Source: Methylophilaceae bacterium
GTDB taxonomy: Bacteria; Pseudomonadota; Gammaproteobacteria; Burkholderiales; Methylophilaceae
Assembly: GCA_018398995.1 (NCBI GenBank)
Contig: CP073759.1
Location: 1,194,311-1,258,310 of the forward strand
Direction: 5' to 3'
DNA: 64,000 nucleotides
The translations under genes and the position numbers were made by a program. Below are positions 41,088 to 51,310 of this stretch, piece after piece. Numbering within the stretch: position 1 is the first letter of the stretch; each line of letters starts with the position of its first letter. The notes under the pieces were generated by a model. That model worked only from the letters and a program-made list of their open reading frames with translations. It made no database searches and was not told the DNA's origin.

Positions 41088-41744
41088 TCAAGCAGTGAGG
41101 CAATAGCGCTGCTGATACTTTTTTATTACCGCTAAATATGATGTTAAAGCATCGCTACGTTCAATGTGTGCCAATAAATCACTCAATTTTGCGATGCTAA
41201 TTACAGGCATTTGGTTATTTTGCGCCACTTCTTGTGTTGCGGATAACTTGCCTAACCCTTTTTCCTGTCTATCTAACGCAATACTCACACCGCAAGCAGT
41301 TGCGCCATTTGCTTTAATCAAGTCAACTGATTCACGTATTGACGTGCCAGCCGAAATAACGTCATCAATAATTAAAACACGACCCTTAAGCGGCGCACCA
41401 ACAACTGTACCACCTTCTCCATGGTCTTTGGCTTCTTTGCGGTTATAAGCATAAGGTAAATTCTGACCCCGTTTTGCAAAAGCAATTGCAATACTGGCCG
41501 CTAGCGGAATGCCTTTATAAGCAGGACCAAACAGCATATCAAATGCAATACCTGATTTTTCAATGCTATTGGCGTAAAATTCGCCTAATTTTAATAAACT
41601 ATCACCATCATTAAATAATCCAGCATTAAAAAAGTAAGGACTTAAGCGTCCCGCCTTTGTCTTAAATTCACCAAATTTAAGCACCTGTTGCTCGATGCAA
41701 AATGTGATGAACTCTTGTGATAAATCATGATAATTAACTGACAT
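41088..41744 (-). CDS. pyrE: Orotate phosphoribosyltransferase
   Basis: A 218-residue enzyme making OMP from orotate and PRPP. The PRPP loop is [17 protein letters not shown], and the flexible-loop motif [13 protein letters not shown] is intact. The N-terminal [18 protein letters not shown] is typical of the proteobacterial enzyme. It is divergent from the exonuclease III gene with a 25-bp gap, so the promoters must overlap the coding starts. Confidence 0.96.
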   Translation of the reverse strand: MSVNYHDLSQEFITFCIEQQVLKFGEFKTKAGRLSPYFFNAGLFNDGDSLLKLGEFYANSIEKSGIAFDMLFGPAYKGIPLAASIAIAFAKRGQNLPYAYNRKEAKDHGEGGTVVGAPLKGRVLIIDDVISAGTSIRESVDLIKANGATACGVSIALDRQEKGLGKLSATQEVAQNNQMPVISIAKLSDLLAHIERSDALTSYLAVIKKYQQRYCLTA

Positions 41745-41769
41745 CGCTTATCTAAATTAAAGGAATTAA

Positions 41770-42546
41770 ATGCGTATTATAACGTTGAATTTAAATGGAA
41801 TCCGCTCGGCCGCTAATAAAGGCTTTTTTCAATGGTTGCAACAAACCCAGCCCGATATTATTTGTTTGCAAGAATTAAAAGCGCAGGCTGATAATTTAAC
41901 TGAAGAAATGCAAGCCCCAGCTGGCTATTACGGTAACTTTCATTATGCACAAAAAAAGGGATATAGCGGCGTTGGTATTTATTCTAAGCAAAAACCAGAT
42001 GAAGTCATTATTGGTTTAGGCATTGATGATATTGATGCAGAGGGCCGTTATATAGAATGTCGTTTTGGCAAGCTCGCAGTAGTGTCATTGTATTTACCAA
42101 GCGGTTCTAGTGGAGACGAAAGACAAGCCTTTAAATTGAGCGTGATGCACCGTTTTATGCCACATCTTGAACGGTGCATTAATAGCGGATTTGACGTTAT
42201 TATTTGCGGTGATTGGAATATTGCCCATCAAGAAATCGATTTAAAAAACTATAAAGGCAATAAAAAGAATTCAGGCTTCTTACCAGAAGAGCGTGCATGG
42301 ATGACCGATTTATTTGACCGTGTTGGTTGGGTTGATGTTTATCGCAAGCTATATCCTCATACGACGGATGCCTGTTATACCTGGTGGAGTAATCGTGGAC
42401 AAGCATATGCCAACAATGTTGGTTGGCGGATTGACTATCAAGTGGTTACACCTGCATTGGCTGAAAAGGCCATCTCAGCCTCAATTTATAAAGAGGAAAA
42501 GTTTAGTGACCATGCGCCACTGGTGATTGATTACCAAGATGCGTGA
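41770..42546 (+). CDS. xth: Exodeoxyribonuclease III (AP endonuclease)
   Basis: A 258-residue base-excision-repair nuclease. Motifs LNLNGIRSAANKGFFQWL, catalytic Glu in CLQELKAQ, GDWNIAHQEIDLKN, the SGFLPEERAWM loop and SDHAPLVID are all intact. It has a good ribosome site (AAAGGA). A 144-bp gap follows before the convergent permease gene; it holds a 5-bp GC hairpin (42557-42574) without a T-run. Confidence 0.96.
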   Translation: MRIITLNLNGIRSAANKGFFQWLQQTQPDIICLQELKAQADNLTEEMQAPAGYYGNFHYAQKKGYSGVGIYSKQKPDEVIIGLGIDDIDAEGRYIECRFGKLAVVSLYLPSGSSGDERQAFKLSVMHRFMPHLERCINSGFDVIICGDWNIAHQEIDLKNYKGNKKNSGFLPEERAWMTDLFDRVGWVDVYRKLYPHTTDACYTWWSNRGQAYANNVGWRIDYQVVTPALAEKAISASIYKEEKFSDHAPLVIDYQDA

Positions 42547-42690
42547 CACATATGTAGCGCCCATTCATTGGCGCACCACCTAGACATACGGCAAATCTCG
42601 ACCATGATTCACTCCCGCTTGCTATTCTCTCCGCTGGTCGATGCATCACTAACCAATTCCACCAAAAGCAGCGGTTTTGGGCTATCTCTC

Positions 42691-43977
42691 TTACATCTGA
42701 GTGGTTAGTTTTTGTTGGTCTGCACCCCTGGTATGCCATGGTGCAACCTTAAATAAAAGCAACATCCCAGGTATCGCCAGTAAGGTGCAGACATAAAAGA
42801 AGATTTCCCAACCCAGCGCTTCGACCATGCTACCAGTCAGGGCATTAAAAATGGATCTTGGCACCGCGGATAAACTCGTGAATAAGGCAAGTTGGGTGGC
42901 CGTGTAAGCTGGGTTTGTTTCGCGCGCCATATAGGCAACATAAGCGACTGTTCCCAAGCCAACACCAAGTGCTTCGCCACCAATCACAATGGCTAACATG
43001 CCACGTTCAATAGTGCCGATGGTTGCAAATGGACCTGCATGAGCAAGCCATGCAAAGCCGAGAATAGTGAAAAGCTGTACCATACCAAACACCCATAAGC
43101 CGCGATTAATACCGACTTTAACCATCCAAATGCCGCCGATAAATCCACCTAATATTTGCATGACTAAACCGCTACCTTTGACAATGGTGCCGATGTCAGT
43201 ATTGCTAAAGCCCATATCAATATAAAACGGGGTGGCAAGCGCGGTTGCCATGCTGTCACCCAGTTTATAAAGCAAAATAAACAGCAGCACTAATAGCGCA
43301 TGTTTAATGCCTGCACGGTTAATAAATTCGGTGAATGGTTCAATCACAGAGGCTTTTAGACTTTTTGGCGCCTCTGCTCGATGTGGTTCCTTGGTAAAGA
43401 TTGTCATCAATATGCCAGGAATCATAAATAAAGCGACAATCCAAAACACCGATGACCAAGGAAGATGATCGGATAAAATCAAGGCCAGTGCGCCCGGTAC
43501 TAAGCCTGAAACACGATAAGCATTCACATGAATGCTGTTACCTAAGCCTAATTCTTCATCACTTAAAATCTCACGCCTAAATGCATCAATCACAATATCT
43601 TGGCTGGCAGAAAATAAGGCAACTAGAGTAGAAACGACAGCGATGCTCGTGATGTTGAATTGTGGATTAAAGAATCCATAGGCGCAGATGGTAATAAATA
43701 GCGCGATTTGTGTTACTAGCATCCAACTTCGTCGTCTGCCCATTGGCGCAATCAAATTGTATCGATCCATCAATGGTGCCCAAACAAATTTCCACGTGTA
43801 AGGCAATTGAATCAAGGCAAATACGGCAATGGTTTTGAGGTCTATGCCTTCGCTACGCAACCATGCTGGGAGCAGTTGAAAAAGTAAATATAAGGGTAGG
43901 CCAGAACTAAATCCGAGTACAATACAAGCCAACATACGTTGATTAAATAGGATATTGGTTAAGTTGAGTCTGGCCAT
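42691..43977 (-). CDS. ampG: AmpG-like MFS permease (muropeptide transporter family)
   Basis: A 428-residue protein with about 12 membrane helices. The start LGFSSGLPLYLLFQLLPAWLRSEGIDLKTIA and the following TWKFVWAPLMDRY stretch (Asp in PLMDR) are hallmarks of AmpG. AmpG imports anhydro-muropeptides from the periplasm for recycling, consistent with Mpl in this window. Close relatives include other solute/peptide permeases, so the substrate is probable rather than sure. Confidence 0.82.
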   Translation of the reverse strand: MARLNLTNILFNQRMLACIVLGFSSGLPLYLLFQLLPAWLRSEGIDLKTIAVFALIQLPYTWKFVWAPLMDRYNLIAPMGRRRSWMLVTQIALFITICAYGFFNPQFNITSIAVVSTLVALFSASQDIVIDAFRREILSDEELGLGNSIHVNAYRVSGLVPGALALILSDHLPWSSVFWIVALFMIPGILMTIFTKEPHRAEAPKSLKASVIEPFTEFINRAGIKHALLVLLFILLYKLGDSMATALATPFYIDMGFSNTDIGTIVKGSGLVMQILGGFIGGIWMVKVGINRGLWVFGMVQLFTILGFAWLAHAGPFATIGTIERGMLAIVIGGEALGVGLGTVAYVAYMARETNPAYTATQLALFTSLSAVPRSIFNALTGSMVEALGWEIFFYVCTLLAIPGMLLLFKVAPWHTRGADQQKLTTQM

Positions 43978-44052
43978 ATTGAATTGATTAACGTTGTTGA
44001 TGGTTTCGATGAGGGACGCAAAACAATAATTGATTTGCGTATTTGCGAAGAC

Positions 44053-44541
44053 TTATGGCCAAGATTGCGAGACGGTAACAAACTGATTATCAGAATGATC
44101 AGCACATGTATGATCTTTTGTATCTTCGCACGGCTTATCGTAATCAATCATGATTTTCCCATTTTCCAAGTGCCAGTCAACAAAATAACTACCCATTTTT
44201 TTGTAGACCACCTTAGCTTCTAACGGATCAACGATGGCAATCATTTGAGTGTTTGCTGCTTGGTAACAAGTAACAATTAATACACCCTCTGGATGGGATA
44301 TGGGTGTGACGATTTCAATAGAGGAAGACAGTTCCGTTTTTTCATTTAATGCATCGGTTAAATCACACTGAAAATGATGGCGGATAATCTTACCATTAGC
44401 CTGCTTAATGGCAATGACGCTTTCAAAAATGGTTGCATTTTCGAGCTGCCATGCCCAATTAATAGCGTAAACTGGCCTAGATAACAGGCCGAGCAACATG
44501 ATTAAAAAAACCAAGTAGCGTTGTTGATTGATAAAAAACAT
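44053..44541 (-). CDS. Hypothetical secreted protein
   Basis: A 162-residue protein with a clear signal peptide (about 1-26, ending RPVYA). The mature part is mixed alpha/beta with several Cys (CDLTDALNE, VTCYQAANT, PCEDTKDHTCADH), which could form periplasmic disulfides. I do not recognise the family. It stands alone 75 bp upstream of the AmpG-like gene and divergent from the DUF481 gene. The signal peptide and clean reading frame support a real gene. Confidence 0.65.
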   Translation of the reverse strand: MFFINQQRYLVFLIMLLGLLSRPVYAINWAWQLENATIFESVIAIKQANGKIIRHHFQCDLTDALNEKTELSSSIEIVTPISHPEGVLIVTCYQAANTQMIAIVDPLEAKVVYKKMGSYFVDWHLENGKIMIDYDKPCEDTKDHTCADHSDNQFVTVSQSWP

Positions 44542-44773
44542 TGCTGTAGTTTACCTTGTTTTGCTGACAAATAAAGGGCTTATTGTTTAGTTAAGTATGC
44601 TAGTGAGCAATGCCGCAGCCAATGATTGGGAACTTTCTGACCTGTCAGTCGACAGATAGAAATACTGTTTTAATCTTTGGCAACATTAACCGCACCGATA
44701 GCGTGGTGTTCATTTTTCAATTAAATACTGAGCCAACGGCTTTGGTATCAGTATGTTCATTTTTTGGGAGTCT

Positions 44774-45787
44774 ATGCAGGTAATAAAAATGGTTGGGCTA
44801 TTGTCCATTTTATTGAGTCATACAGTCATGGCTGATACTGTCATACTGAAGAATGGCGACAGGATGACAGGCACTATCGTTAAAAAAGAAACTGATCAGC
44901 TTATTTTCAATACCAATTATGCAGGCGAAATTAAGATTCTGTGGTCAGCAATTGCAACATTAAATACCGATGCACCCGTTAAGGTTGTTTTGTCTGATGA
45001 GGCTATCCATGACGCTCGATTAGAAAAAAGAAGTGTGGGTCGAGTCAACATGTTGAATGCTGGCTTGAAAATGAGTAAAGAATTAAATTTACAAGCGCTG
45101 ACTTATCTCAACCCAAGTCCAGCAGTGTCTGGTCAAGGTATCGAGTGGTCAGGTTATGCCAATGTGGGCGGGGCAGTCACATCCGGTAATACTGATAATA
45201 GCCAATTGCGAGCTGATTTTGAGACGACTGCGAGAACAAAAGACAAGCGCTTCACGGTTGGTGCCTACCTGAATAGAGCAAAAGCAGAGGGTGAAAGTAC
45301 CGCATTTAATAGCAAAGGCTATATTCAACATGACTATTTTTTAAGCAAGCAATGGTATTTATATAGCAACGCTTCTTTAGAAAATGATCAATTTAGAGAC
45401 ATTCATTTACGATCAAGCACTGGTGTAGGTTCTGGCTATCAGCTTTATGAGCGCGAAGATTTGAATTTGTCGATTGAAGGTGGTCTTAACTATATTAGCA
45501 CGGACTTTAATGATGCCGAAGATGAGCGTTATGCCAGTGGGCGATGGGCGTTGAAATATGATCAATTGGTATTTCAGAACATCAAATTCTTTCATCAGCA
45601 CGAAGTCTTATTTAGCTTAGAGGAGATAGCGAACACCTTGGCGTTTACGAAAACTGGCTTAAGGGTGCCAATTGCAGAGAACCTAAACGCTTCTACTCAA
45701 CTCAATGTCGATTATGCGAATCAACCAGCCACAGGTAAGGAAAAGACGGACAAGACCTTGTTGTTTAGTGTTGGTTATTTATGGTAA
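44774..45787 (+). CDS. DUF481 family putative outer-membrane protein
   Basis: A 337-residue protein. The ATG at 44774 follows GGGAG and gives a normal signal peptide (ending VMA); an in-frame ATG 21 bp upstream is less suited. Residues about 25-85 form a small domain (VILKNGDRMTGTIVKKETDQLIF), followed by a DUF481 beta-barrel (about 120-337; GYANVGGAVTSGNTDNSQ to LLFSVGYLW, with an aromatic end). Salt-inducible YdiY-like proteins belong here; the function is not established. Confidence 0.83.
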   Translation: MQVIKMVGLLSILLSHTVMADTVILKNGDRMTGTIVKKETDQLIFNTNYAGEIKILWSAIATLNTDAPVKVVLSDEAIHDARLEKRSVGRVNMLNAGLKMSKELNLQALTYLNPSPAVSGQGIEWSGYANVGGAVTSGNTDNSQLRADFETTARTKDKRFTVGAYLNRAKAEGESTAFNSKGYIQHDYFLSKQWYLYSNASLENDQFRDIHLRSSTGVGSGYQLYEREDLNLSIEGGLNYISTDFNDAEDERYASGRWALKYDQLVFQNIKFFHQHEVLFSLEEIANTLAFTKTGLRVPIAENLNASTQLNVDYANQPATGKEKTDKTLLFSVGYLW

Positions 45788-45831
45788 TACATGCTTGTAA
45801 TGATGAAATTGCATGGCTTCATGTAAGCAAC

Positions 45832-46206
45832 TCAACTATCGTTGTCAAAACTGGCATGGGCCTGTGAAATTTGTATGCAGTGTCGATGCACCCAATCAAT
45901 CACGGGGTTAAGCAGTGTCAGCAAATTAATACCCAAGTCACTTAATGCATATTCTACATGTAAAGGTTTTTCAGTTAGGACACGCCGATGAACCAGCCCG
46001 TCTCGCTCAAGATAGCGTAGTGTTTGGGTGAGCATTTTTTGTGAGATGCCATCACACATGCGTTTGAGTTCACCAAAGCGTACAGGCCCTTGCTCTAGAC
46101 TGCTCAGGATAACAACGCTCCATTTATCGCCAATGCGACTGAGTATTTGGCGTGAAGGGCAGCAAGCTTTGTGAATATCTGGTGTTGGTATATCGGTTTG
46201 ACGCAT
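45832..46206 (-). CDS. HxlR family transcriptional regulator
   Basis: A 124-residue winged-helix protein. The conserved CCPSRQILSRIGDKWSVVIL, LEQGPVRFGELKRM, GISQKMLTQTLRYLERDGLV and EYALSDLG blocks are all present. HxlR proteins sense electrophiles or redox through a Cys near the N-terminus (Cys-Cys-Pro here). It is divergent from the molybdenum hydroxylase cluster across a 220-bp gap containing repeats, so it probably controls that cluster and itself. Confidence 0.92.
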   Translation of the reverse strand: MRQTDIPTPDIHKACCPSRQILSRIGDKWSVVILSSLEQGPVRFGELKRMCDGISQKMLTQTLRYLERDGLVHRRVLTEKPLHVEYALSDLGINLLTLLNPVIDWVHRHCIQISQAHASFDNDS

Positions 46207-46250
46207 GATGATAGGTTACTCCTTAGTGCCTAATTGACTTGATTAATATG

Positions 46251-46284
46251 GTATCTAAAATAGACTAATCTCTAAAAGATACTA
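46251..46284. promoter_or_regulatory. Candidate HxlR operator: imperfect direct repeat within an inverted repeat
   Basis: TCTAAAATAGACTA (46254-46267) and TCTAAAAGATACTA (46271-46284) form an imperfect direct repeat 17 bp apart. The outer GTATCT (46251-46256) and AGATAC (46277-46282) form an inverted repeat. The site sits about 45 bp from the regulator start and 150 bp from the hydroxylase genes, where a regulator-binding site is expected. The rest of the gap is AT-rich and holds no gene. Confidence 0.35.
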
Positions 46285-46426
46285 GCAATCTTTTTCAAGT
46301 AATAGCAAATAGTTTAGTAAACAAGAATAAAACGCTTTAGAAACTGTAAAAGTAATTTCACAATACTGCAGTCAATTGATTGACGATAAAAACTTTCGAC
46401 ATGAATTTTAAATGTAAGGAACCCGC

Positions 46427-46885
46427 ATGACTGAACTCAATATTAACGGTCAAACACGCAGTACCGACTATGATGATGACACCCCTTTATTGTGGGTGAT
46501 ACGCGATAGTTTACAAATGACAGGTACTAAGTTTGGTTGCGGTGCAGGTTTATGTGGCGCCTGTACGGTCCATTTGGATGGACAGCCTATTCGCTCATGT
46601 TTAACCCCACTTTCTGCCGCCGTAGGTAAGACAATCTCAACAATTGAAGCGGTGCATGAATCCAAAGCGGGTCAAGCGATTCAAAAAGCGTGGCAAGACT
46701 TAGATGTGGTGCAATGTGGTTATTGCCAATCAGGACAGATCATGTCTGCCACAGCGTTATTAGCTGCTAACTCAGCACCAACCGATGCAGACATTGATAA
46801 TGCGATGAATGGCAATATTTGTCGGTGTGCGACTTATGTTCGGATTCGTGCCGCCATTCATCAAGCAGCTAAAGACTTGGCATAG
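46427..46885 (+). CDS. iorA: [2Fe-2S] subunit of a molybdenum hydroxylase (isoquinoline oxidoreductase alpha type)
   Basis: A 152-residue electron-transfer subunit with two [2Fe-2S] motifs: plant-type GCGAGLCGACTVHLDG then RSC, and the C-terminal CGYCQSGQIM ... GNICRCATY. This is the IorA/CoxS layout. It passes electrons from the molybdenum site of the next gene product to an acceptor. It lies 7 bp before the large subunit. The substrate is unknown; iorA is named by family only. Confidence 0.9.
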   Translation: MTELNINGQTRSTDYDDDTPLLWVIRDSLQMTGTKFGCGAGLCGACTVHLDGQPIRSCLTPLSAAVGKTISTIEAVHESKAGQAIQKAWQDLDVVQCGYCQSGQIMSATALLAANSAPTDADIDNAMNGNICRCATYVRIRAAIHQAAKDLA

Positions 46886-46891
46886 GAGACC

Positions 46892-49084
46892 ATGATGAAT
46901 CATCTACAGAATGTTTCGCGCCGTGGTTTTTTAAAAGCAGGTCTTGGTTTAACTATTGCCATCATGATTCCGGGTTGTACCAAAAGCCCAGATAGTGAAA
47001 CTGCCGCTATCGATGCGGTGATGGAAAATGCTATTTTATTTGAACCCAATGCCTTTGTGAGGATTGGTGCTGATAACACAGTAACGGTCATTGCTAAACA
47101 TTTAGAAATGGGACAAGGCACATATACTGGTCTTGCGACGTTGATTGCGGAAGAGCTTGACGCAGATTGGGCGCAAGTTAAAGTGGAAGGCGCCCCTGGT
47201 GATGCTAAGCGTTATAACAACTTGGCTTGGGGTCCTTATCAAGGCACAGGCGGTAGTTCTGCGATAGCGAATTCTTTCGAACAAATGCGTCATGCTGGTG
47301 CAACAGCGCGTGCGATGTTAGTACAGGCGGCGGCGACTGCTTGGCATGTACCAGCCAGTGAAATAACGGTGAAAGCAGGTGTGTTAAGTCACGCAAGTGG
47401 TAAAGAAGCTAACTTTGGTGCGTTTGCTGAGGCGGCTTCTACTTTAGCTGTGCCAGAAACAGTGACATTAAAAGATCCAAAAGACTTTACCTTGATTGGT
47501 AAAGTAGCGCCTCGTAAAGACAGCAAAGCAAAAACCAATGGTTCAGCCATTTTTACGCAAGATATTCAGTTGGATAATATGCTGGTAGCGGTTGTGGCAC
47601 ACCCGCCAACCTTTGGCGCAACAGTGATATCGTTTGACGATAAAGACGCAAGGGCGGTCAAAGGCGTTGTTAATGTGGTTAAGATTCCTTCAGGTGTTGC
47701 GGTATTGGCCAGCAACTATTGGACAGCCAAAAAAGGCCGTGATGCACTTAAAGTTGAGTGGGATGAAAGTAAAGCATTCAAAAAAAGTACGGATGCAATT
47801 ATTGCCGATTATAAAGTGCTGGTTACAAAACCTGGCAATGTCGCACGCAAAGACGGTGATGCATTGGGTGTGCTTGGAAAGAGTAAAAAAGTGGTTTCAC
47901 ATGCGTACGTATTTCCATTCTTAGCACACGCCGCGATGGAGCCGATGAACTGCGTTGTGCAATTGAAAGACGGTATATGCGAAGTGTGGAACGGCAATCA
48001 GTTACACAGTATAGACCAGTATGCACTTTCAGCAGTATTCGGTATTAAACCAGAAGCGGTTAAGATTAATACGCTATATGCAGGCGGTAGTTTTGGTCGT
48101 CGTGGTAATCCACAGTCTGACTATATTGTCGAAGCCGCGCATGTTGTCAAAGCCGTAAACTCACAACAACCGATTAAACTAGTTTGGTCTCGCGAAGATG
48201 ATATGCAGGCAGGACATTACCGGCCGATGTATGTGCATAAAATGAATGCGACACTGGATGAACAGGGCTTTCCAAGTGCTTGGCATCATACAATTGTTGG
48301 ACAATCAATTGCCAAAGGCACGGCATTTGAAGGACAAATGGTCAAAGATGGTGTTGACTCTACCTCTGTTGAGGGTGCAAGCAACTTGCCTTATCAAATT
48401 GCTAATCTACAAGTCGATTTACACACCACAAATGACAGCGTTGCTGTTCCTATTCAATGGTGGCGTTCAGTCGGCAGTACGCACACTGCTTATGCAGCAG
48501 AGGTATTTATTGATCAGCTTGCAAAAATAGCACAGCAGGATCCGATTGCTTATCGATTGGCGATGTTGAAAGATAAGCCACGTCATGCTGGCGTATTGCG
48601 TTTGGCGGCAGATAAAGCCAATGCGCTAGCAAAAAAAGAAGGTGTTAGACAAGGGCGTGGCGTGGCAGTTCATGAGTCATTTAATACATTTGTTGCGCAG
48701 ATTGTCGATATCACAATTGATGCTGAAAATAATCTAATCGTTGACCGGGTAGTCTGTACCGTTGATTGTGGTATAGCAGTCAACCCTGATGTGATTAAAG
48801 CGCAAATGGAAGGCAGTATTGGTTATGCGTTAGCCGCAGCATTAACGGGTGAAATCACGTTAAAAGACGGTGTAGTTGAGCAAAGCAATTTTGATGGCTA
48901 CCCTGTACTCAGAATAGCTGAAATGCCAACCGTAGAAGTGCATATTGTGCCTTCAGCAGAAAGTCCAACTGGCGTTGGCGAACCGGGTGTGCCGCCACTC
49001 GCACCAGCGTTAGCGAATGCTATTTTTGCGGCAACAGGTAAACATATTACGCAGTTACCAATTGGTGACCAATTAAGCGCCTAA
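46892..49084 (+). CDS. iorB: Molybdopterin-binding hydroxylase large subunit, Tat-exported (IorB type)
   Basis: A 730-residue catalytic subunit. The N-terminus has a Tat motif (SRRGFLKAG) and hydrophobic stretch ending IPGC, so it may be a Tat-exported lipoprotein. The cofactor-binding blocks [44 protein letters not shown], and the final [23 protein letters not shown] with the active-site Glu region (VGEPG) are intact. The family includes isoquinoline, aldehyde and nicotinate oxidases; the substrate cannot be told. Together with IorA it needs molybdopterin cytosine dinucleotide, which the next genes help provide. Confidence 0.9.
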   Translation: MMNHLQNVSRRGFLKAGLGLTIAIMIPGCTKSPDSETAAIDAVMENAILFEPNAFVRIGADNTVTVIAKHLEMGQGTYTGLATLIAEELDADWAQVKVEGAPGDAKRYNNLAWGPYQGTGGSSAIANSFEQMRHAGATARAMLVQAAATAWHVPASEITVKAGVLSHASGKEANFGAFAEAASTLAVPETVTLKDPKDFTLIGKVAPRKDSKAKTNGSAIFTQDIQLDNMLVAVVAHPPTFGATVISFDDKDARAVKGVVNVVKIPSGVAVLASNYWTAKKGRDALKVEWDESKAFKKSTDAIIADYKVLVTKPGNVARKDGDALGVLGKSKKVVSHAYVFPFLAHAAMEPMNCVVQLKDGICEVWNGNQLHSIDQYALSAVFGIKPEAVKINTLYAGGSFGRRGNPQSDYIVEAAHVVKAVNSQQPIKLVWSREDDMQAGHYRPMYVHKMNATLDEQGFPSAWHHTIVGQSIAKGTAFEGQMVKDGVDSTSVEGASNLPYQIANLQVDLHTTNDSVAVPIQWWRSVGSTHTAYAAEVFIDQLAKIAQQDPIAYRLAMLKDKPRHAGVLRLAADKANALAKKEGVRQGRGVAVHESFNTFVAQIVDITIDAENNLIVDRVVCTVDCGIAVNPDVIKAQMEGSIGYALAAALTGEITLKDGVVEQSNFDGYPVLRIAEMPTVEVHIVPSAESPTGVGEPGVPPLAPALANAIFAATGKHITQLPIGDQLSA

Positions 49085-49087
49085 GCG

Positions 49088-50107
49088 ATGGATAGTCAAG
49101 ACTTAGCAGTCCTTACCCAAGCGCAGCGCTGGCTACAAAATGGATGCCCATTGTTACTGGTGACCGTGGTTAAAACTTGGGGCTCGTCGCCGCGACCTGT
49201 TGGCGCATTGCTTGCATTACGGCATGATGGACGGGCAGCGGGTTCCATTTCTGGTGGATGTATTGAAGACGACTTAATGTATCGTTTGCGTAAAGAGGGA
49301 ATGCCAAAACGCGCCGAGTTAGTTACTTATGGTGAAACTGCCGAAGAAGCGCGGCGTCTAGGCTTACCTTGTGGCGGTAGTATGCAATTGGTACTTGAGC
49401 CGATTACACAAGCTAACGCGCTTGATGAAGTATTATGTGTACTCAATCAAGGTCAATTGGTGGCGCGACGTTTGGATATCAATGCGATGAAAAGTAGCAT
49501 AGCAATCGCCACTTCAGATCAGACAACTGAACTAAAAGACGGTGAGTTAACCAGTATTTATGGCCCGCGTTACCGTTTGATTTTGATTGGTGCTGGCCAG
49601 CTTTCTCAACTGTTGGCTAATATTGCGCTCAGTTTAGATTTTGCTGTCACTATTTGCGATCCACGAGAAGAGTATGCCGATGGTTGGCATGTACCCAATA
49701 CCCAATTGCGCCGTGAAATGCCCGATGATGTCGTGATGGCAATGCAACCCGATGCACGTACAGCAGTCATTACATTAACGCATGATCCAAAATTAGATGA
49801 TTTGGCGTTGATGGAAGCGCTGAAGTCACCTGCATTTTATGTTGCCGCACTCGGTTCGCGCAGCAATAATAGACAAAGACGTGAGCGCTTACTTTCTTTT
49901 GATGTCACGCTTGATCAAGTGGAAAATTTACGTGGCCCTGCTGGGCTGTTTATCGGTAGCAAAACGCCCAGTGAAATTGCTGTTTCGATTGCTGCGGAAT
50001 TAATAGCGGTGAAAAATGGTGTTGAAGCGAATCGCTTATTTAATGTAAATGACGCAAAAACTGCGCTAGATATTGCAGAAGATACATTAAATAGTTGCCG
50101 CATCTAA
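49088..50107 (+). CDS. xdhC: XdhC/CoxI family maturation factor
   Basis: A 339-residue protein with the N-terminal XdhC_CoxI domain (VKTWGSSPRPVGALLAL, SISGGCIEDDLM, GLPCGGSMQLVLEP) and a C-terminal Rossmann domain (RLILIGAGQLSQLLA, CDPREEYADG, LGSRSNNRQRRERL). XdhC binds sulfurated molybdenum cofactor and inserts it into hydroxylases. It lies 3 bp after iorB, supporting its role on that enzyme. Confidence 0.92.
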   Translation: MDSQDLAVLTQAQRWLQNGCPLLLVTVVKTWGSSPRPVGALLALRHDGRAAGSISGGCIEDDLMYRLRKEGMPKRAELVTYGETAEEARRLGLPCGGSMQLVLEPITQANALDEVLCVLNQGQLVARRLDINAMKSSIAIATSDQTTELKDGELTSIYGPRYRLILIGAGQLSQLLANIALSLDFAVTICDPREEYADGWHVPNTQLRREMPDDVVMAMQPDARTAVITLTHDPKLDDLALMEALKSPAFYVAALGSRSNNRQRRERLLSFDVTLDQVENLRGPAGLFIGSKTPSEIAVSIAAELIAVKNGVEANRLFNVNDAKTALDIAEDTLNSCRI

Positions 50108-50120
50108 TACCAACATCATC

Positions 50121-50690
50121 ATGCAAGGGATATTATTAGCAGCGGGATTTGGTCGGCGCTTTCAAGCTGACTCTTCAGGCGAGCAAGATAAGTTACTGGC
50201 AGTATTGCCGAATCAACAAACCATGCTTGTTCAAAGTGCGATGGCATTAAAAGAGGCGCTCCCTCATAGTGTCGCCGTAGTACAAACCCAGCAAATTGTA
50301 CGTAAACAAATACTGCAAGACATAGGATATACGGTCATTGAAAGCGAGCAAGCAAAAGACGGTATGGCCTATGCAATTGCATCCGCTGTACGGGCAACAC
50401 ATCAAGCAAGTGGTTGGCTGATTGTACTTGCCGATATGCCTTGGATACCAGTGACATTAATCCAGCAATTGGCTGCGCTAACGACAACACCACAGTCCGT
50501 TGTTGCGCCGCGATTTAATGGTAAACGCGGACAACCTGTGGCTTTTGGGGCGGGTTGGTATCATCAGTTAGTCAATTTGCAAGGCGACGCAGGCGCGCGT
50601 GACTTACTAACAGCAGCAACCATTACTTGGCTTGATTGGCATGATGATCGTATTCATCGAGATGTTGATACGCCGCAAGATATGCGGTAA
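50121..50690 (+). CDS. mocA: MocA-like molybdenum cofactor cytidylyltransferase
   Basis: A 189-residue nucleotidyltransferase with the loop GILLAAGFGRRFQADSSGEQDK and the metal-binding region LADMPWIPVTLIQQL. MocA makes molybdopterin cytosine dinucleotide, the cofactor of this hydroxylase class. It closes the cluster iorA–iorB–xdhC–mocA and is convergent with metW. Confidence 0.87.
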   Translation: MQGILLAAGFGRRFQADSSGEQDKLLAVLPNQQTMLVQSAMALKEALPHSVAVVQTQQIVRKQILQDIGYTVIESEQAKDGMAYAIASAVRATHQASGWLIVLADMPWIPVTLIQQLAALTTTPQSVVAPRFNGKRGQPVAFGAGWYHQLVNLQGDAGARDLLTAATITWLDWHDDRIHRDVDTPQDMR

Positions 50691-50698
50691 TAGACAGC

Positions 50699-51310
50699 TC
50701 AAGGACCGCGTTTTAGGCGATACATGGCAAGATTGCCAAAGCAATTGGGCATGAATGTGATGACCTTGCCATTGGTAATCACTTTGCGTTCAATAACGGC
50801 AATATTATTGGCTTTACACAATTGATCAAAGTCGTTGATCGTACATAAATGCACATTGGGCGTGTTATACCATTCATAAGGCAAATCTTCAGAAACAGGC
50901 ATTTTGCCTGCAATAATTTGCAGGCGATTGCGCCAATAACCAAAATTGGGAAATGTCACAATTGCTTCACGACCAACGCGCAACATTTCTTGCAGAATAG
51001 CCTCAGTGTGATGCATGGCTTGTATGGTTTGGGAAAGAATGACCGTATCAAATGAGTTGTCTTCAAACTCAGATAATCCCGCTTCTAAATCCATTTGAAT
51101 GACGTCAATGTTATTTTGCATGGCGGCGAGCCATTTGGTATCGTCTTTTTCAACGCCATAGCCTTTTATTTCTAAACTATCGCGTACATAGCTAAGCAAA
51201 GAGCCATCACCACAACCCAAATCAAGTGCCTTAGAGCCGAAACCAAGCCAGCCAGCAATGATGGCGAAATCTTGACGGTATAAATGATTAATAGTGGAAT
51301 CTGTTGTCAT
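50699..51310 (-). CDS. metW: Methionine biosynthesis protein MetW
   Basis: A 203-residue SAM-methyltransferase-fold protein ([47 protein letters not shown]). It always pairs with MetX in this group and is thought to help MetX; it overlaps metX by 4 bp here. Its exact chemistry is not settled. Confidence 0.94.
   Translation of the reverse strand: MTTDSTINHLYRQDFAIIAGWLGFGSKALDLGCGDGSLLSYVRDSLEIKGYGVEKDDTKWLAAMQNNIDVIQMDLEAGLSEFEDNSFDTVILSQTIQAMHHTEAILQEMLRVGREAIVTFPNFGYWRNRLQIIAGKMPVSEDLPYEWYNTPNVHLCTINDFDQLCKANNIAVIERKVITNGKVITFMPNCFGNLAMYRLKRGP

Noticed and set aside
42557-42574. GC-rich hairpin (GCGCC/GGCGC) between the exonuclease III and AmpG-like genes as terminator.
   Set aside because: Only 5 bp and followed by ACCACC, not a T-run, on either strand.
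44610-44783. A 57-codon open frame upstream of and overlapping the DUF481 start.
   Set aside because: No ribosome site or recognisable motif, and the end overlaps a better supported gene; length is within chance for this base composition.
45788-45830. Long imperfect hairpin (TGCTT...AAGCA) after the DUF481 gene as terminator.
   Set aside because: Interrupted stem, 10-nt loop and no T-run.
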